In this document: piece by piece, positions 1-7,479 of the stretch
How positions within the stretch are numbered: position 1 is the stretch's first letter
Layout of the letters: each line of letters starts with the position of its first letter
DNA from: Tannerellaceae bacterium
GTDB taxonomy: Bacteria; Bacteroidota; Bacteroidia; Bacteroidales; Tannerellaceae
NCBI GenBank assembly: GCA_031285925.1
Contig: JAITVG010000220.1
Location: forward strand, 1 to 33,275
Reading direction: 5' to 3'
DNA length: 33,275 bases
Notes under the pieces: model-generated
Databases searched by the model: none
What the model saw: the letters and a program-made list of their open reading frames with translations, nothing else
Told to the model about the DNA's origin: nothing
Position numbers and translations under genes: made by a program

Positions 1-97
1 CTTCAAAGACACCCGACGCATCGTAGTCTACCTTCCCCCTGTTGCAGGAAACCAATCCGCCGATTAATACTATGGATACAATAATAAGTTGTTTCAT
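1..97 (-). CDS. HlyD-family efflux periplasmic adaptor, N-terminal part only
   Basis: The reverse complement opens with ATG at 97-95 and reads 32 residues to the window edge: a hydrophobic signal, a lipobox ending L-V-S-C, then a polar stretch with DYDASGVFE. That stretch resembles the mature start of HlyD/membrane-fusion lipoproteins of Bacteroidales ABC-type exporters. Such adaptors sit in the periplasm, anchored by lipid, and link an inner-membrane transporter to TolC. The position downstream of TetR and TolC genes on the same strand supports this. The start lies only 10 nt past the stop of a decayed RhuM fragment. The rest of the gene is outside the window, so the family rests on a short stretch plus context. 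Confidence 0.65.
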   Translation of the reverse strand, partial: MKQLIIVSIVLIGGLVSCNRGKVDYDASGVFE

Positions 98-107
98 GAT
101 TGATGAT

Positions 108-386
108 TTATTTGTGTAATTTCTTCTGTTCTTTGTTTCTTTCCACCTTGCGACTACCTTCCTGTTGAACTGTTGCAAAATATGCAACAGTTGAATCCGG
201 ATTTAATTCCCCTGAATCAAAGGTGTTCTTCACATGACGTGAAATGGTAGACTTATTGCGTTGAAACAGTTCTGCCATTTGGTCCGTAGTGAGCCAAACT
301 GTGTCATTAGCCAATGTAACTTCTATCTTGGATTCTCCATCTTCTGTCTGATAGAGTAATATATTTCCTTTGTTTATCTCTTCCAT
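108..386 (-). pseudogene. RhuM-family protein, truncated N-terminal fragment
   Basis: 92 codons. Residues about 8-80 match the start of RhuM-type proteins (once called virulence proteins; phage- and island-associated, function unclear): an ILLYQTEDGESKIEV strand region, then TVWLTTDQMAELF, which looks like a helix-turn-helix, then KSTISRHVKN. Homology stops just after VQQEGSRKVER, where family members normally continue with an EYYNLD-type segment and run to over 300 residues. The tail here is a short lysine-rich out-of-family stretch. I read it as a deletion remnant. Its stop codon lies 10 nt before the adaptor start, so it is now embedded in the efflux operon. It could still be translated as a small DNA-binding-like peptide. 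Confidence 0.7.
157..171. repeat. 15-bp direct repeat, copy 1 (RhuM break region)
   Basis: CCTTCCTGTTGAACT occurs here and again at 458-472. Both copies encode the VQQEG region of RhuM-type sequence, on the minus strand, close to where each fragment loses homology. They may mark the homology at which the island decayed. Confidence 0.7.
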
Positions 387-444
387 AAATGAAAATTTAG
401 CTGTGCAAATTACTTATTTTAATCATTAAATAATCCTTTATCTC

Positions 445-795
445 TTAATCCCTTTCTCCTTCCTGTTGAACTATCTGAATTTTTCTAATAGTTGCCTCTT
501 CTTTCAACTCACCGGATTCATATATCTGCCCTAAATGATAGTTGTCAACCTTGCGATATGCACCGGAACCTACTTGCACCATTTCTACCGTAAGGTAAAA
601 ATGGTTATTCATATCCATCCCTTTTTCTTGAACTACCTTCATCGCTTTGTTTATTACAGATACAAATTTGTAATAGGTGGTATAACCCAAAGCTCCGCAC
701 AGGTCACGCGAAGTCCAGTATTCATTCCCGTTCTCGCCTGATTTCTTTATTAGCTCAAGTTGAGGCTTCATTTCCGGTATGTTATTTTCATCCAT
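445..795 (-). pseudogene. DinD/RhuM chimeric fragment
   Basis: 116 codons. Residues about 12-88 resemble the N-terminus of DinD (DNA-damage-inducible protein D, Bro-N-like domain): EYWTSRDLCGALGY, NHFYLTVEMVQVGSGA and VDNYHL. At about residue 89 the match switches to the RhuM segment IYESGELKEEATIRKIQIVQQEGER, after which the frame stops. The gene is therefore a fusion of two truncated families, most simply explained by a deletion joining two neighbouring genes. It starts 23 nt after the tolC stop, on the same strand. No function can be assigned, and it is probably a relic of a mobile or defence-type island. Confidence 0.65.
458..472. repeat. 15-bp direct repeat, copy 2
   Basis: Same 15 bases as at 157-171, in the 3' end of the DinD/RhuM chimera. 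Confidence 0.7.
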
Positions 796-807
796 AAGTA
801 CTATTGA

Positions 808-827
808 TAATTTACAATTTACAATTT
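808..827 (-). repeat. Stop-codon-spanning AT repeat, copy 1
   Basis: A 20-base sequence over the end of tolC. On the minus strand it reads as AAATTGTAA followed by ATTGTAAATTA, so it supplies the last two codons (Lys-Leu), the stop and the start of the spacer. It matches 2111-2130 at 19 of 20 positions. Confidence 0.75.
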
Positions 828-2111
828 CTCCCCTCCCTTAGTCGTCAAGTACGCATACACCGACATCAGATACTGAACCTTCCTTGCCGCTGCCGTTTGC
901 CTGGCACGGTCTTCGGCATTGATCTCCCGGATTAAATCCGTGGCGGAGATGATTCCGTTTTCCAGTTTCACTTCGGCCGATTTTTTTATGCTGCCGCGCA
1001 AACGAATGATTTCCTCATCCGCCTGTATCTGATCGCTTATCTGCTGTATTTCGGCATCCTGCTGTATGAGTTGCAGGCGGGTATTGAAAAGAAATGTTTC
1101 CCGCTGAACGGTAATTTTGCGGACATTCGCCTCGATCTTCCGGCGATCGTTCTTCATCGTATACAAATTTCCGAGGTTCCATGAAAATCGCAGTCCGGCA
1201 ATATAGAAAGGATTGAAGCTGTTTTCCAGCATATTCAAACCCGGACGGCCATATCCTCCCTGTATAAAAGCGCCCAAACGGGGCATCAGTCCGGCATCTA
1301 CCTGCCTGTTGCGGGCATTCAACAGCAAGCTGCGCGCATCCAGCGCATTCAGTTCCGGGCGATTAATTACCATCGTTGAACGGTCGAAGCCCGGAATAAC
1401 AGGAGTGTCCAATACCGTATCATCCAACGGTTTCCCGGTGAAAGCAGCCAGCATCCGCAGGTAGGCATGGCGGGATGTCTTTATCTCGATCGCCCTTTGC
1501 TTCGTGTTCAGCAATTCCACTTCGAGGCTTTCCCTGTCGGACTGATTCGCTATTCCGTTTGCGATCATAGCCTCTATCCGTTCGATGTTCACACCAAGTT
1601 CACGTTGCAATAAATCATTCTGTTTCAAGAGTTCATCCTGCAGCAGAATACCGAAATAAAGCCGGTCTACCCGGTCGTTCAACGCGTAAAGATCGCTTTC
1701 GAGCTGTTCCCTTTCGGCAGTTGCTTCCGCACGGACTATTTCGCGAGCGGAACGAGCCACGCCCCCATCCCAGATCGACTGGCTCACTTCGGCCGTAACC
1801 TTATACTGATCCTTACTGACGGAAGGAACACTAAAGCCGGGTATCACGGAAGATATGGCTTCCGCATCGAAAGGCAATTGGGTTACGTCGCTCTGATAAG
1901 TAGCCTGGGCATTCACTGCAAATTGAGGAAGCAGGCTTTTTGCGGCATTCGACAGATTATACTGCTCTGTCCTGTCGATTAATCCGTATTGATGAACAAG
2001 CGGAAAATTAGCGCGCGCCCATTCCCGGCATTGCTCCAGCGTCACTCTTTGCTGTGCCGCCAGCGGAAACACAACAAAAAGGAAAACAAAAACAAACAGA
2101 CGTCCTCTCAT
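819..2111 (-). CDS. TolC-family outer-membrane efflux protein
   Basis: 430 residues, the usual length for a Bacteroidales TolC-like channel. An N-terminal signal peptide (about 1-19, ending LAAQ) is followed by RVTLEQCREWARANFP, the typical start of an OEP repeat. Two long helical repeats with coiled-coil character follow (about 25-215 and 235-425), including NLGNLYTMKNDRRKIEANVRK in the second. The protein should form a trimeric channel that takes substrate from an HlyD-type adaptor across the outer membrane. It lies 10 nt after the TetR gene, on the same strand, with ATG at 2111-2109. The adaptor follows downstream but is separated by two decayed gene fragments. The substrate cannot be read from the sequence. 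Confidence 0.92.
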   Translation of the reverse strand: MRGRLFVFVFLFVVFPLAAQQRVTLEQCREWARANFPLVHQYGLIDRTEQYNLSNAAKSLLPQFAVNAQATYQSDVTQLPFDAEAISSVIPGFSVPSVSKDQYKVTAEVSQSIWDGGVARSAREIVRAEATAEREQLESDLYALNDRVDRLYFGILLQDELLKQNDLLQRELGVNIERIEAMIANGIANQSDRESLEVELLNTKQRAIEIKTSRHAYLRMLAAFTGKPLDDTVLDTPVIPGFDRSTMVINRPELNALDARSLLLNARNRQVDAGLMPRLGAFIQGGYGRPGLNMLENSFNPFYIAGLRFSWNLGNLYTMKNDRRKIEANVRKITVQRETFLFNTRLQLIQQDAEIQQISDQIQADEEIIRLRGSIKKSAEVKLENGIISATDLIREINAEDRARQTAAARKVQYLMSVYAYLTTKGGEKL

Positions 2112-2130
2112 AATCTACAATTTACAATTT
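2111..2130 (-). repeat. Stop-codon-spanning AT repeat, copy 2
   Basis: The same 20-base unit as at 808-827 with one change. It covers the end of the TetR gene (again Lys-Leu-stop) and the whole spacer up to the tolC start codon. Confidence 0.75.
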
Positions 2131-2763
2131 ATAATTCAGTAACATTCTCCTTGCCAGATCCTTTACAAACGCTCCGCGCTCTGCTATATAATCCCTGTAC
2201 CTGTCCATATCCCCGTCCATGAAAACCATGGAGAAAGGATTTTGCAGTAAAATGGGAAACACCACAGCGCCGATCAACACGGAAAGCACTTCGACTAACG
2301 GTATTTTCCTCAGGTTTCCCCTGTTCATCTCTTCTTCGATCTCCTTCCGCAATTGCACAACCGGGCATATCTTGTCGGGATCTTTCAACAACACCTGATA
2401 CAGATGTTCGGGATCGCGGTTTACTTCCGAAATCACAAAAACGGGGAAAAGCAAATTCTCTTTCAGTATCGCGATATACTGGTCGATCACCTTTTCTATC
2501 TTCTCCATCACAGGGATGTCTTCCTCCACTATCCTTTTTATGTTCGGAAGTATGATCCCCATCAACTGCCCGAATATGGCGCTGAAAAGCATTTCCTTGG
2601 TGCGGTAGTAATAATGCAGCGCCGTCCGCCCGATGCCCGCTTCATTCGCTATGTCACTCATAGTCGCCTGATTGTATCCCTTCCGGATAAAAACGACTTT
2701 TGCCGCTTCCAGAATACGATATTCCATGTTCATTAGTTCCTGCTCGCTCATACTTTTATTCAT
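2122..2763 (-). CDS. TetR/AcrR-family transcriptional regulator
   Basis: 213 residues from the ATG at 2763-2761. The frame can be extended to a GTG at 2784, but that would run toward the likely operator, so I prefer the ATG. An in-frame ATG four codons further in is also possible. Residues about 14-60 form the TetR HTH: RILEAAKVVFIRKGYNQATMSDIANEAGIGRTALHYYYRTKEML. The rest is helical and is the ligand and dimer domain. As first gene of the tolC-adaptor operon it probably represses its own efflux operon and releases DNA when a toxic compound binds. A dyad lies 28 bp upstream at 2792-2805. The ligand is unknown. Confidence 0.9.
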   Translation of the reverse strand: MNKSMSEQELMNMEYRILEAAKVVFIRKGYNQATMSDIANEAGIGRTALHYYYRTKEMLFSAIFGQLMGIILPNIKRIVEEDIPVMEKIEKVIDQYIAILKENLLFPVFVISEVNRDPEHLYQVLLKDPDKICPVVQLRKEIEEEMNRGNLRKIPLVEVLSVLIGAVVFPILLQNPFSMVFMDGDMDRYRDYIAERGAFVKDLARRMLLNYKL

Positions 2764-2791
2764 TGTTATTAATTGTTTTGTCACATACGTC

Positions 2792-2805
2792 TGACATCGG
2801 TGTCA
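2792..2805. promoter_or_regulatory. Candidate TetR operator
   Basis: TGACATCGGTGTCA: perfect 5-bp arms TGACA/TGTCA around TCGG, 28 bp upstream of the preferred TetR start. Position and form suit an autorepressor site. There is no direct evidence of binding. Confidence 0.45.
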
Positions 2806-2814
2806 AAAGTAGAT

Positions 2815-2849
2815 AAAAAAAATAGAGGCAAGCGTAATTGCCTCTATTT
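2815..2849 (-). terminator. Rho-independent terminator after the GH43 gene
   Basis: A perfect 11-bp stem (2821-2831 with 2838-2848, 6-nt loop, GAGGC core) is followed on the minus strand by eight T. It lies 22 bp after the GH43 stop and separates that gene from the TetR operon. The T-run on the other strand is short, so it should act mainly in the minus direction. Confidence 0.85.
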
Positions 2850-2869
2850 TAACGTTATTTATGCTATGT

Positions 2870-3859
2870 TTAATGCTTAATCAGATGCGCGGCTACCCCT
2901 TCGAATGTAATCTTCACCGGATTGATAAAGCCATTTTCATCGAAGGTCATCCGGTCGATACACGTTTCCCGGTGGTCGCGCGCGGTAACGTCTTTCGGGC
3001 GGCGGTGGTATACAATATAATAGTCCTCCGTTCCGGGCACGTGCATTATGGAATGATGCCCGGCGCTTGTAGCTACATTTTCGTCCTGTTCCAGTATCTT
3101 GCCGATGCGCTTGAACGGGCCGAGCGGCGAGTCGGCAATGGCATAAGCGACACAGTAATTGGGGCCTCCCCATCCGCCTTCGCTCCACATAAAGTAGTAT
3201 TTACCGTTTTTCTTGAACATGAAAGGCCCTTCCACGTAGTTCTCCGGAGTTACTTCCTTATACAGTTCCCCGTCGGGGAAAGGGCGCAAAGCGGTGAAAT
3301 CGTCATTCAGAAGCACAACGTTGCAATGTCGCCAGCCTCCGTAATACATATAATAAGTGTTGTCGTCGTCGCGAAATACAAACTGGTCGATAGGTTGAGC
3401 GCCATTTACGTTTTCATTGATCAGCGGCCGGCCGATCAGGTCTTTATAAGGGCCTTCCGGACGATCGCCGACGGCAACACCAATCCCTCCCGTTTCACCC
3501 GGATGTACATCGTTTGCTCCAAAGAACAGATAATATCTGTTATCCTTGCTGATCACCGAAGGAGCCCACATGGCGCGCTTTGCCCATTTCACCGCCGCAG
3601 TGTCCAGAATATGGGAATGTTTCTCCCAGTTCACCAGGTCTTTGGATGAAAAACAGTCGAAGAACACCTGATTTTCATACTTGTCGCTCCAAGTGGGATA
3701 TATCCAGTACGTATCATCGTAGATAATACCTTCGGGATCGGCATACCAGCCTTCAAATACCGGATTCCCACTCATTTGCGCCGCGGCAGGTTCCTGTTTC
3801 TTTTGCGCACAGGCGGCAGACACAAGCAGGGCTGCCATCAGATAAAAAAAATGTTTCAT
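2870..3859 (-). CDS. Glycoside hydrolase family 43 lipoprotein (arabinosidase/xylosidase type)
   Basis: 329 residues. A signal peptide ends in a lipobox with Cys17 (SAAC), so the enzyme is probably lipid-anchored. The five-bladed propeller of GH43 follows from about residue 32. The three catalytic acids can be placed: Asp41 in WYADPE (base), Asp158 in QPIDQF (pKa modulator) and Glu210 in VEGPF (acid). Also typical are MWAPSV at 97-102, and His292/His293 in a GHHS stretch near the metal-binding region. Family members act on arabinan, arabinoxylan or galactan side chains; which one cannot be told here. The gene is monocistronic, with its own promoter at 3904-3911 and a terminator. The length suggests a single domain without an added sugar-binding module. 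Confidence 0.88.
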   Translation of the reverse strand: MKHFFYLMAALLVSAACAQKKQEPAAAQMSGNPVFEGWYADPEGIIYDDTYWIYPTWSDKYENQVFFDCFSSKDLVNWEKHSHILDTAAVKWAKRAMWAPSVISKDNRYYLFFGANDVHPGETGGIGVAVGDRPEGPYKDLIGRPLINENVNGAQPIDQFVFRDDDNTYYMYYGGWRHCNVVLLNDDFTALRPFPDGELYKEVTPENYVEGPFMFKKNGKYYFMWSEGGWGGPNYCVAYAIADSPLGPFKRIGKILEQDENVATSAGHHSIMHVPGTEDYYIVYHRRPKDVTARDHRETCIDRMTFDENGFINPVKITFEGVAAHLIKH

Positions 3860-3903
3860 AAAATGCAGATTGTTATTTGAACAATTAATAAAAAATTATT
3901 GCG

Positions 3904-3911
3904 CAAATATA
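3904..3911 (-). promoter_or_regulatory. Putative -7 box for the GH43 gene
   Basis: On the minus strand this is TATATTTG, a match to the Bacteroidetes -7 consensus TAnnTTTG, 44 bp upstream of the GH43 ATG. No clear -33 TTTG is seen. Confidence 0.55.
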
Positions 3912-3924
3912 GGCGAAAAAAGTT

Positions 3925-4021
3925 GTTTAACACGGCTGCGCCCCGCGTGCACTCCGATAGCTCTCGCTGTTTAACAGCGGATGTATGTGCGTTAAACAAC
4001 GGATTCGCGCTGTTTAACAGC
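3925..4021. repeat. Array of four GTTTAAC/GTTAAAC motifs with two 13-bp palindromes
   Basis: The motifs lie at 3925-3931, 3969-3975, 3991-3997 (inverted) and 4012-4018. The second and fourth sit in perfect palindromes GCTGTTTAACAGC (3966-3978 and 4009-4021). Motif centres are 44, 22 and 21 bp apart, close to two helical turns or multiples. The array lies upstream of the GH43 -7 box and on the murF side of it. It may be a regulator-binding array or part of a repeat. With the 90-bp element it fills the 435-bp gap at 3860-4294. Confidence 0.6.
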
Positions 4022-4104
4022 CTTGCGGCATCCGAAGTTGCGCTTTTTCCCGCTTTCCGCTTTTTTTCAGGTACAGAAATGCAAAAAACGGGGAAATGAA
4101 AACT

Positions 4105-4194
4105 GTATAGGTAGTACGAGCGCGTAGTACCTATAGTACGGCGCCGTTGTATAGGTACTACGAGCGCGTACTATATATAGAAACACTTTTTAAC
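4105..4194 (-). repeat. 90-bp palindromic interspersed element, copy A
   Basis: Aligned base by base with copy B at 25765-25854 in reverse orientation, 82 of 90 positions are identical and there are no gaps. It has two imperfect palindromes with GTAGTAC/GTACTAC arms around CG-rich centres, flanking a perfect 10-bp core ACGGCGCCGT (4138-4147). One end reads GTTAAAAAGTGTTTC on the minus strand. It lies in the divergent gap between the GH43 and murF genes, and no ORF explains it. Confidence 0.9.
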
Positions 4195-4245
4195 ATCCCA
4201 CAATATACTGTGTGTTAGGCTTATTCATATTTCGCCTATTTTTTC

Positions 4246-4253
4246 TATATTTG
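4246..4253 (+). promoter_or_regulatory. Putative -7 box for murF
   Basis: TATATTTG, matching TAnnTTTG, 41 bp upstream of the murF ATG. The sequence after it (TCGGAAA) is nearly shared with the hydrogenase promoter at 25980. Confidence 0.6.
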
Positions 4254-4294
4254 TCGGAAAAACACAAAATCTCATACATACGGAGGAAGATATT

Positions 4295-5581
4295 ATGAAA
4301 GTAGAGGAGCTATATGAATTATTTGTTAAGCATCCGGCCGTTACGACCGATAGCCGGAACTGCCCGGAAGGTTCCATTTTTTTCGCCCTGAAAGGCGAGC
4401 ATTTCGACGGTAACCGGTTTGCGGAAAAAGCGCTGGCGTCAGGTTGTAGTTATGCGGTTATCGACGATCCCGCCTGTTTCACAGGAGAACGGACTATTCA
4501 GGTGGAGAATGTATTGGATATGCTTCAACGATTAGCCCTTTATCACAGAATGACGTTGAACATTCCGGTACTGGCCATCACGGGTACTAACGGGAAAACA
4601 ACAACGAAAGAACTTGTTGCCGCCGTATTGTCCACCCGGTTTAACGTGCTGTATACGGAAGGGAATTTGAATAATCAAATCGGTGTTCCCCTGACTTTGC
4701 TGCGATTGAACGATACGCATGAAATGGCCGTTATCGAAATGGGAGCCAGCCGCCCCGGAGATATAAATGAACTGACGGGAATCGCCCAACCCGATTATGG
4801 GATGATCACGAACGTGGGACAGGCGCATCTGGAAGGCTTCAAGTCGTTCGGCAACGTACTGAAAACGAAAGGAGAACTTTTCGACTATCTCCGCTACATT
4901 GACGGTACCGCATTTTTGAAAAAGGAAGACCTGCAACTGCAATCCATTGCCGATGGGATAAATAAAATTACGTACGGCAGTGATAAAAACGCTTTCGTTT
5001 CAGGGCAAATCGCCGGCAACGATCCATTTCTTGTATTCCGTTGGAAGTTGCAGCAGGGAGAAACACATACCGTGAAAACGCGCCTCATCGGAGGTTACAA
5101 TATCGACAATGTTCTGGCGGCCGTTACTATCGGCAGCTACTTCAACATACCGCCGGCGGAGATCAACCGCGCAATCGAATCCTACACGCCATCCAACAAC
5201 CGGTCGCAATGGAAGAAGACATACCGCAACCACCTGATCGTGGATGCCTACAACGCCAATCCCACCAGCATGAAAATAGCCCTGGAGAATTTTGCCGCGC
5301 TACCGCGTTTGCCCAAAGCGGTGATACTTGGCGACATGCTCGAATTGGGAAGATCGGGCAAAAGGATGCACATGGAAATTGCCGGCCTGCTCAAAACCCT
5401 CAGATTCCATGAAGTGCTCCTTTGCGGCGATCTATTCTTTCATTCCACAAAACACTTTCGGGTTTTCCGCACCACCGACGATCTGGCCGACTACCTGAAA
5501 GAACATCCTCTGAAAGGCTACAACATCCTCCTCAAAGGTTCCCGCGGAATGGCACTCGAAACGGTGTTGAAATATTTATAA
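4295..5581 (+). CDS. murF: UDP-N-acetylmuramoyl-tripeptide--D-alanyl-D-alanine ligase
   Basis: 428 residues, normal length. MurF adds D-Ala-D-Ala to the UDP-MurNAc-tripeptide in the cytoplasm, with ATP, as the last soluble step of peptidoglycan precursor synthesis. The N-terminal domain carries VTTDSRN and GSIFFALKGEHFDGNRF (about 16-42), which bind the substrate. The central domain has the P-loop TGTNGKTT at 96-103, then GNLNNQIGVPLTLL, IEMGAS and TNVGQAHLEGF. The C-terminal domain has DAYNANPTSM and ILGDMLELG. The start is supported by GGAGG at 4282-4286, 8 nt before the ATG, an unusually clear Shine-Dalgarno for this window. Other mur genes are not adjacent, so this is a stand-alone murF, perhaps transcribed on into the FAD oxidoreductase 29 nt downstream. 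Confidence 0.96.
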   Translation: MKVEELYELFVKHPAVTTDSRNCPEGSIFFALKGEHFDGNRFAEKALASGCSYAVIDDPACFTGERTIQVENVLDMLQRLALYHRMTLNIPVLAITGTNGKTTTKELVAAVLSTRFNVLYTEGNLNNQIGVPLTLLRLNDTHEMAVIEMGASRPGDINELTGIAQPDYGMITNVGQAHLEGFKSFGNVLKTKGELFDYLRYIDGTAFLKKEDLQLQSIADGINKITYGSDKNAFVSGQIAGNDPFLVFRWKLQQGETHTVKTRLIGGYNIDNVLAAVTIGSYFNIPPAEINRAIESYTPSNNRSQWKKTYRNHLIVDAYNANPTSMKIALENFAALPRLPKAVILGDMLELGRSGKRMHMEIAGLLKTLRFHEVLLCGDLFFHSTKHFRVFRTTDDLADYLKEHPLKGYNILLKGSRGMALETVLKYL

Positions 5582-5610
5582 TTATCACACACAATAAAAT
5601 ACTACATACC

Positions 5611-7479
5611 ATGAGATTTTTTACATTCTTTCTTTGTTTCTTTTGTTTGCAGGCGACGGGGATCGCGCAACAGCAAAACTATGATATTGTTATTGTCGGC
5701 GGAACTCCGGGCGGAATCATGACTGCCATTGCTGCCGCCCGCGAAGGAAAAACGTCAGTCATACTGGAACGGACGGCGCATATCGGCGGATTGCCGGCCA
5801 ACGGATTGGGTGCGACGGATATTGCAACCCGTAATGCGACCACCGGATTGTTCAGGGAATTTGTCGATCGTGTAAAACAACATTATATCGACACGTACGG
5901 GAAGGATTCGGAGCAGGTAAAACTTTGCAGCGACGGATATCATTTCGAACCTTCCGTCGGCGCCCATGTATTTGACGATATGCTGGCCGGGTATGAAAAT
6001 AAAATCACCATTCTCCACATGCGTCAGTTCGATGCCGAATCCCGGAATATGGATTTGGAAAATGACCGCATTACGGCCATACGCATTCTGAACCGCACGA
6101 CAAAAGCGATGGAGACTTACACGGGGAAGGTATTCGTGGACGCAACATACGAAGGCGATCTTGGAGCTGCCGCCAAATTGCCTTTCCGAATAGGCCGCGA
6201 AGGGAAAAGCGAATTCGGAGAACCCGGAGCCGGACAGGTATACAAGCTTTGGTCAGGCCCCGAACAGGATTACAGCACTTTTGAACCGGACAACGCGGTG
6301 CAGGCATACAACTATCGTCTGTGTCTTACCAACAATCCGGCAAACCGGGTGAGTATTAAAAAGCCGGAGAATTATAACCGGGAAGAGTATGTTTCCATGA
6401 TTGAAGATGTATGGACGGGGCGAACTACCAACGTGAAGATGCTGAGTATAACCCCTGAAATGGTGGAAGAGAATCGCCGCAACATCAAAGCCGGAAACCG
6501 TTCAACTCTACCGGGCGACCTCTGGGGAATTGCCCGCGTAACCAATATTGTGCATCTTCCAAACATGAAGACGGATGCGAACAACCAGCACGATGCTTTC
6601 ATTTCGACCGACCTTCCGGAAGAAAACTGGCCGTGGCCGACATCCGGATGGGATTGGCGCGACCGTTATGCGAAACGCTTGAAGGACTATATTCTGGGCT
6701 TGCTCTGGTTTGCCCAAAACGATAAGGCGTTGCCCGAACATTTCCGCAGGGAATGCCTTGAATGGGGATTAGCCAAAGATGAATATACCGATAATGAAAA
6801 CTTTCCGCGCCAGGCTTATGTCCGCGAAGGACGCCGCTTTGAGGGCGAATACTTTTTTACGGCAAACGATGCTACACCTGTCGCGCCGGGACAGCGTCCG
6901 CCTCTGCACAAAAGCAGCATCACTGCCAGCCATTATGCTTTAGACTCACATGCCGTTCGTAAGAGAGAACCCGGAAAAGCGCATTTGGATGGATTCATCA
7001 GTTATCCGGCGGCTGTATATACCGTTCCGTATGGAGTGATCGTTCCGCAAAGAGTGGACAACCTGTTGTTACCGGTTCCGGTATCGGGCAGTCATATCGG
7101 ATTTTCAACATTGCGTATGGAACCTTGCTGGATGGCTATGGGTGAAGCCGCGGGCATTGCAGCCTCCCTGGCAATCGACACGGATTGCAAAATAAAAAAT
7201 GTCGAGATGGAGACATTGCAGGCAAAGCTAATCGAACAAAAATCTACTTTGATCTATTTTCGCGATATAAATATAAATGATCCTGATTTCGCCATGGTGC
7301 AATATATGGGATTACGCGGTTATCTGCCCGACTGGAATGCTCGCCTAAATGATGCGGTTGATGACACAACCGTTTATTTATGGAGATCTTTATCGCGTAT
7401 GGATATAAAAAAAGAATCGGACAGGCGGGAAACGCTAAGACGTATTTATTCACAACTCTCCGCTTCCTCCAAAAAATAA
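5611..7479 (+). CDS. Secreted FAD-dependent oxidoreductase (FAD_oxidored type)
   Basis: 622 residues from the ATG at 5611. The frame is open further upstream into murF, but the ATG at 5611 gives a clean signal peptide (about 1-20, cut near GIAQQ). The mature start has a Rossmann motif, YDIVIVGGTPGGIMTAIAAAREG, then ILERTAHIGGLPANGLGATD. A second FAD-contact region near the C-terminus reads LLLPVPVSGSHIGFSTLRMEPCWMAMGEAAGIAASLA. This layout belongs to the FAD-dependent oxidoreductases found near Bacteroidetes glycan loci, whose substrates are mostly unknown. It may be co-transcribed with murF (29-nt gap). Its last 30 bp overlap the 3' end of the convergent sigma gene. No cytochrome or partner gene is seen next to it. 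Confidence 0.85.
   Translation: MRFFTFFLCFFCLQATGIAQQQNYDIVIVGGTPGGIMTAIAAAREGKTSVILERTAHIGGLPANGLGATDIATRNATTGLFREFVDRVKQHYIDTYGKDSEQVKLCSDGYHFEPSVGAHVFDDMLAGYENKITILHMRQFDAESRNMDLENDRITAIRILNRTTKAMETYTGKVFVDATYEGDLGAAAKLPFRIGREGKSEFGEPGAGQVYKLWSGPEQDYSTFEPDNAVQAYNYRLCLTNNPANRVSIKKPENYNREEYVSMIEDVWTGRTTNVKMLSITPEMVEENRRNIKAGNRSTLPGDLWGIARVTNIVHLPNMKTDANNQHDAFISTDLPEENWPWPTSGWDWRDRYAKRLKDYILGLLWFAQNDKALPEHFRRECLEWGLAKDEYTDNENFPRQAYVREGRRFEGEYFFTANDATPVAPGQRPPLHKSSITASHYALDSHAVRKREPGKAHLDGFISYPAAVYTVPYGVIVPQRVDNLLLPVPVSGSHIGFSTLRMEPCWMAMGEAAGIAASLAIDTDCKIKNVEMETLQAKLIEQKSTLIYFRDININDPDFAMVQYMGLRGYLPDWNARLNDAVDDTTVYLWRSLSRMDIKKESDRRETLRRIYSQLSASSKK

Noticed and set aside
2861..3649. 262-codon plus-strand frame opposite the GH43 gene
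   Set aside because: It lies antisense to an enzyme with all catalytic residues, and it runs through that gene's terminator region.
3899..4099. 66-codon frame in the GH43/murF gap
   Set aside because: It translates the GTTTAAC repeat array and has no family likeness; the repeats explain the sequence.
5422..5610. N-terminal extension of the FAD oxidoreductase into murF
   Set aside because: The extra residues are an out-of-frame reading of murF. The ATG at 5611 gives a proper signal peptide and leaves a normal 29-nt gap.
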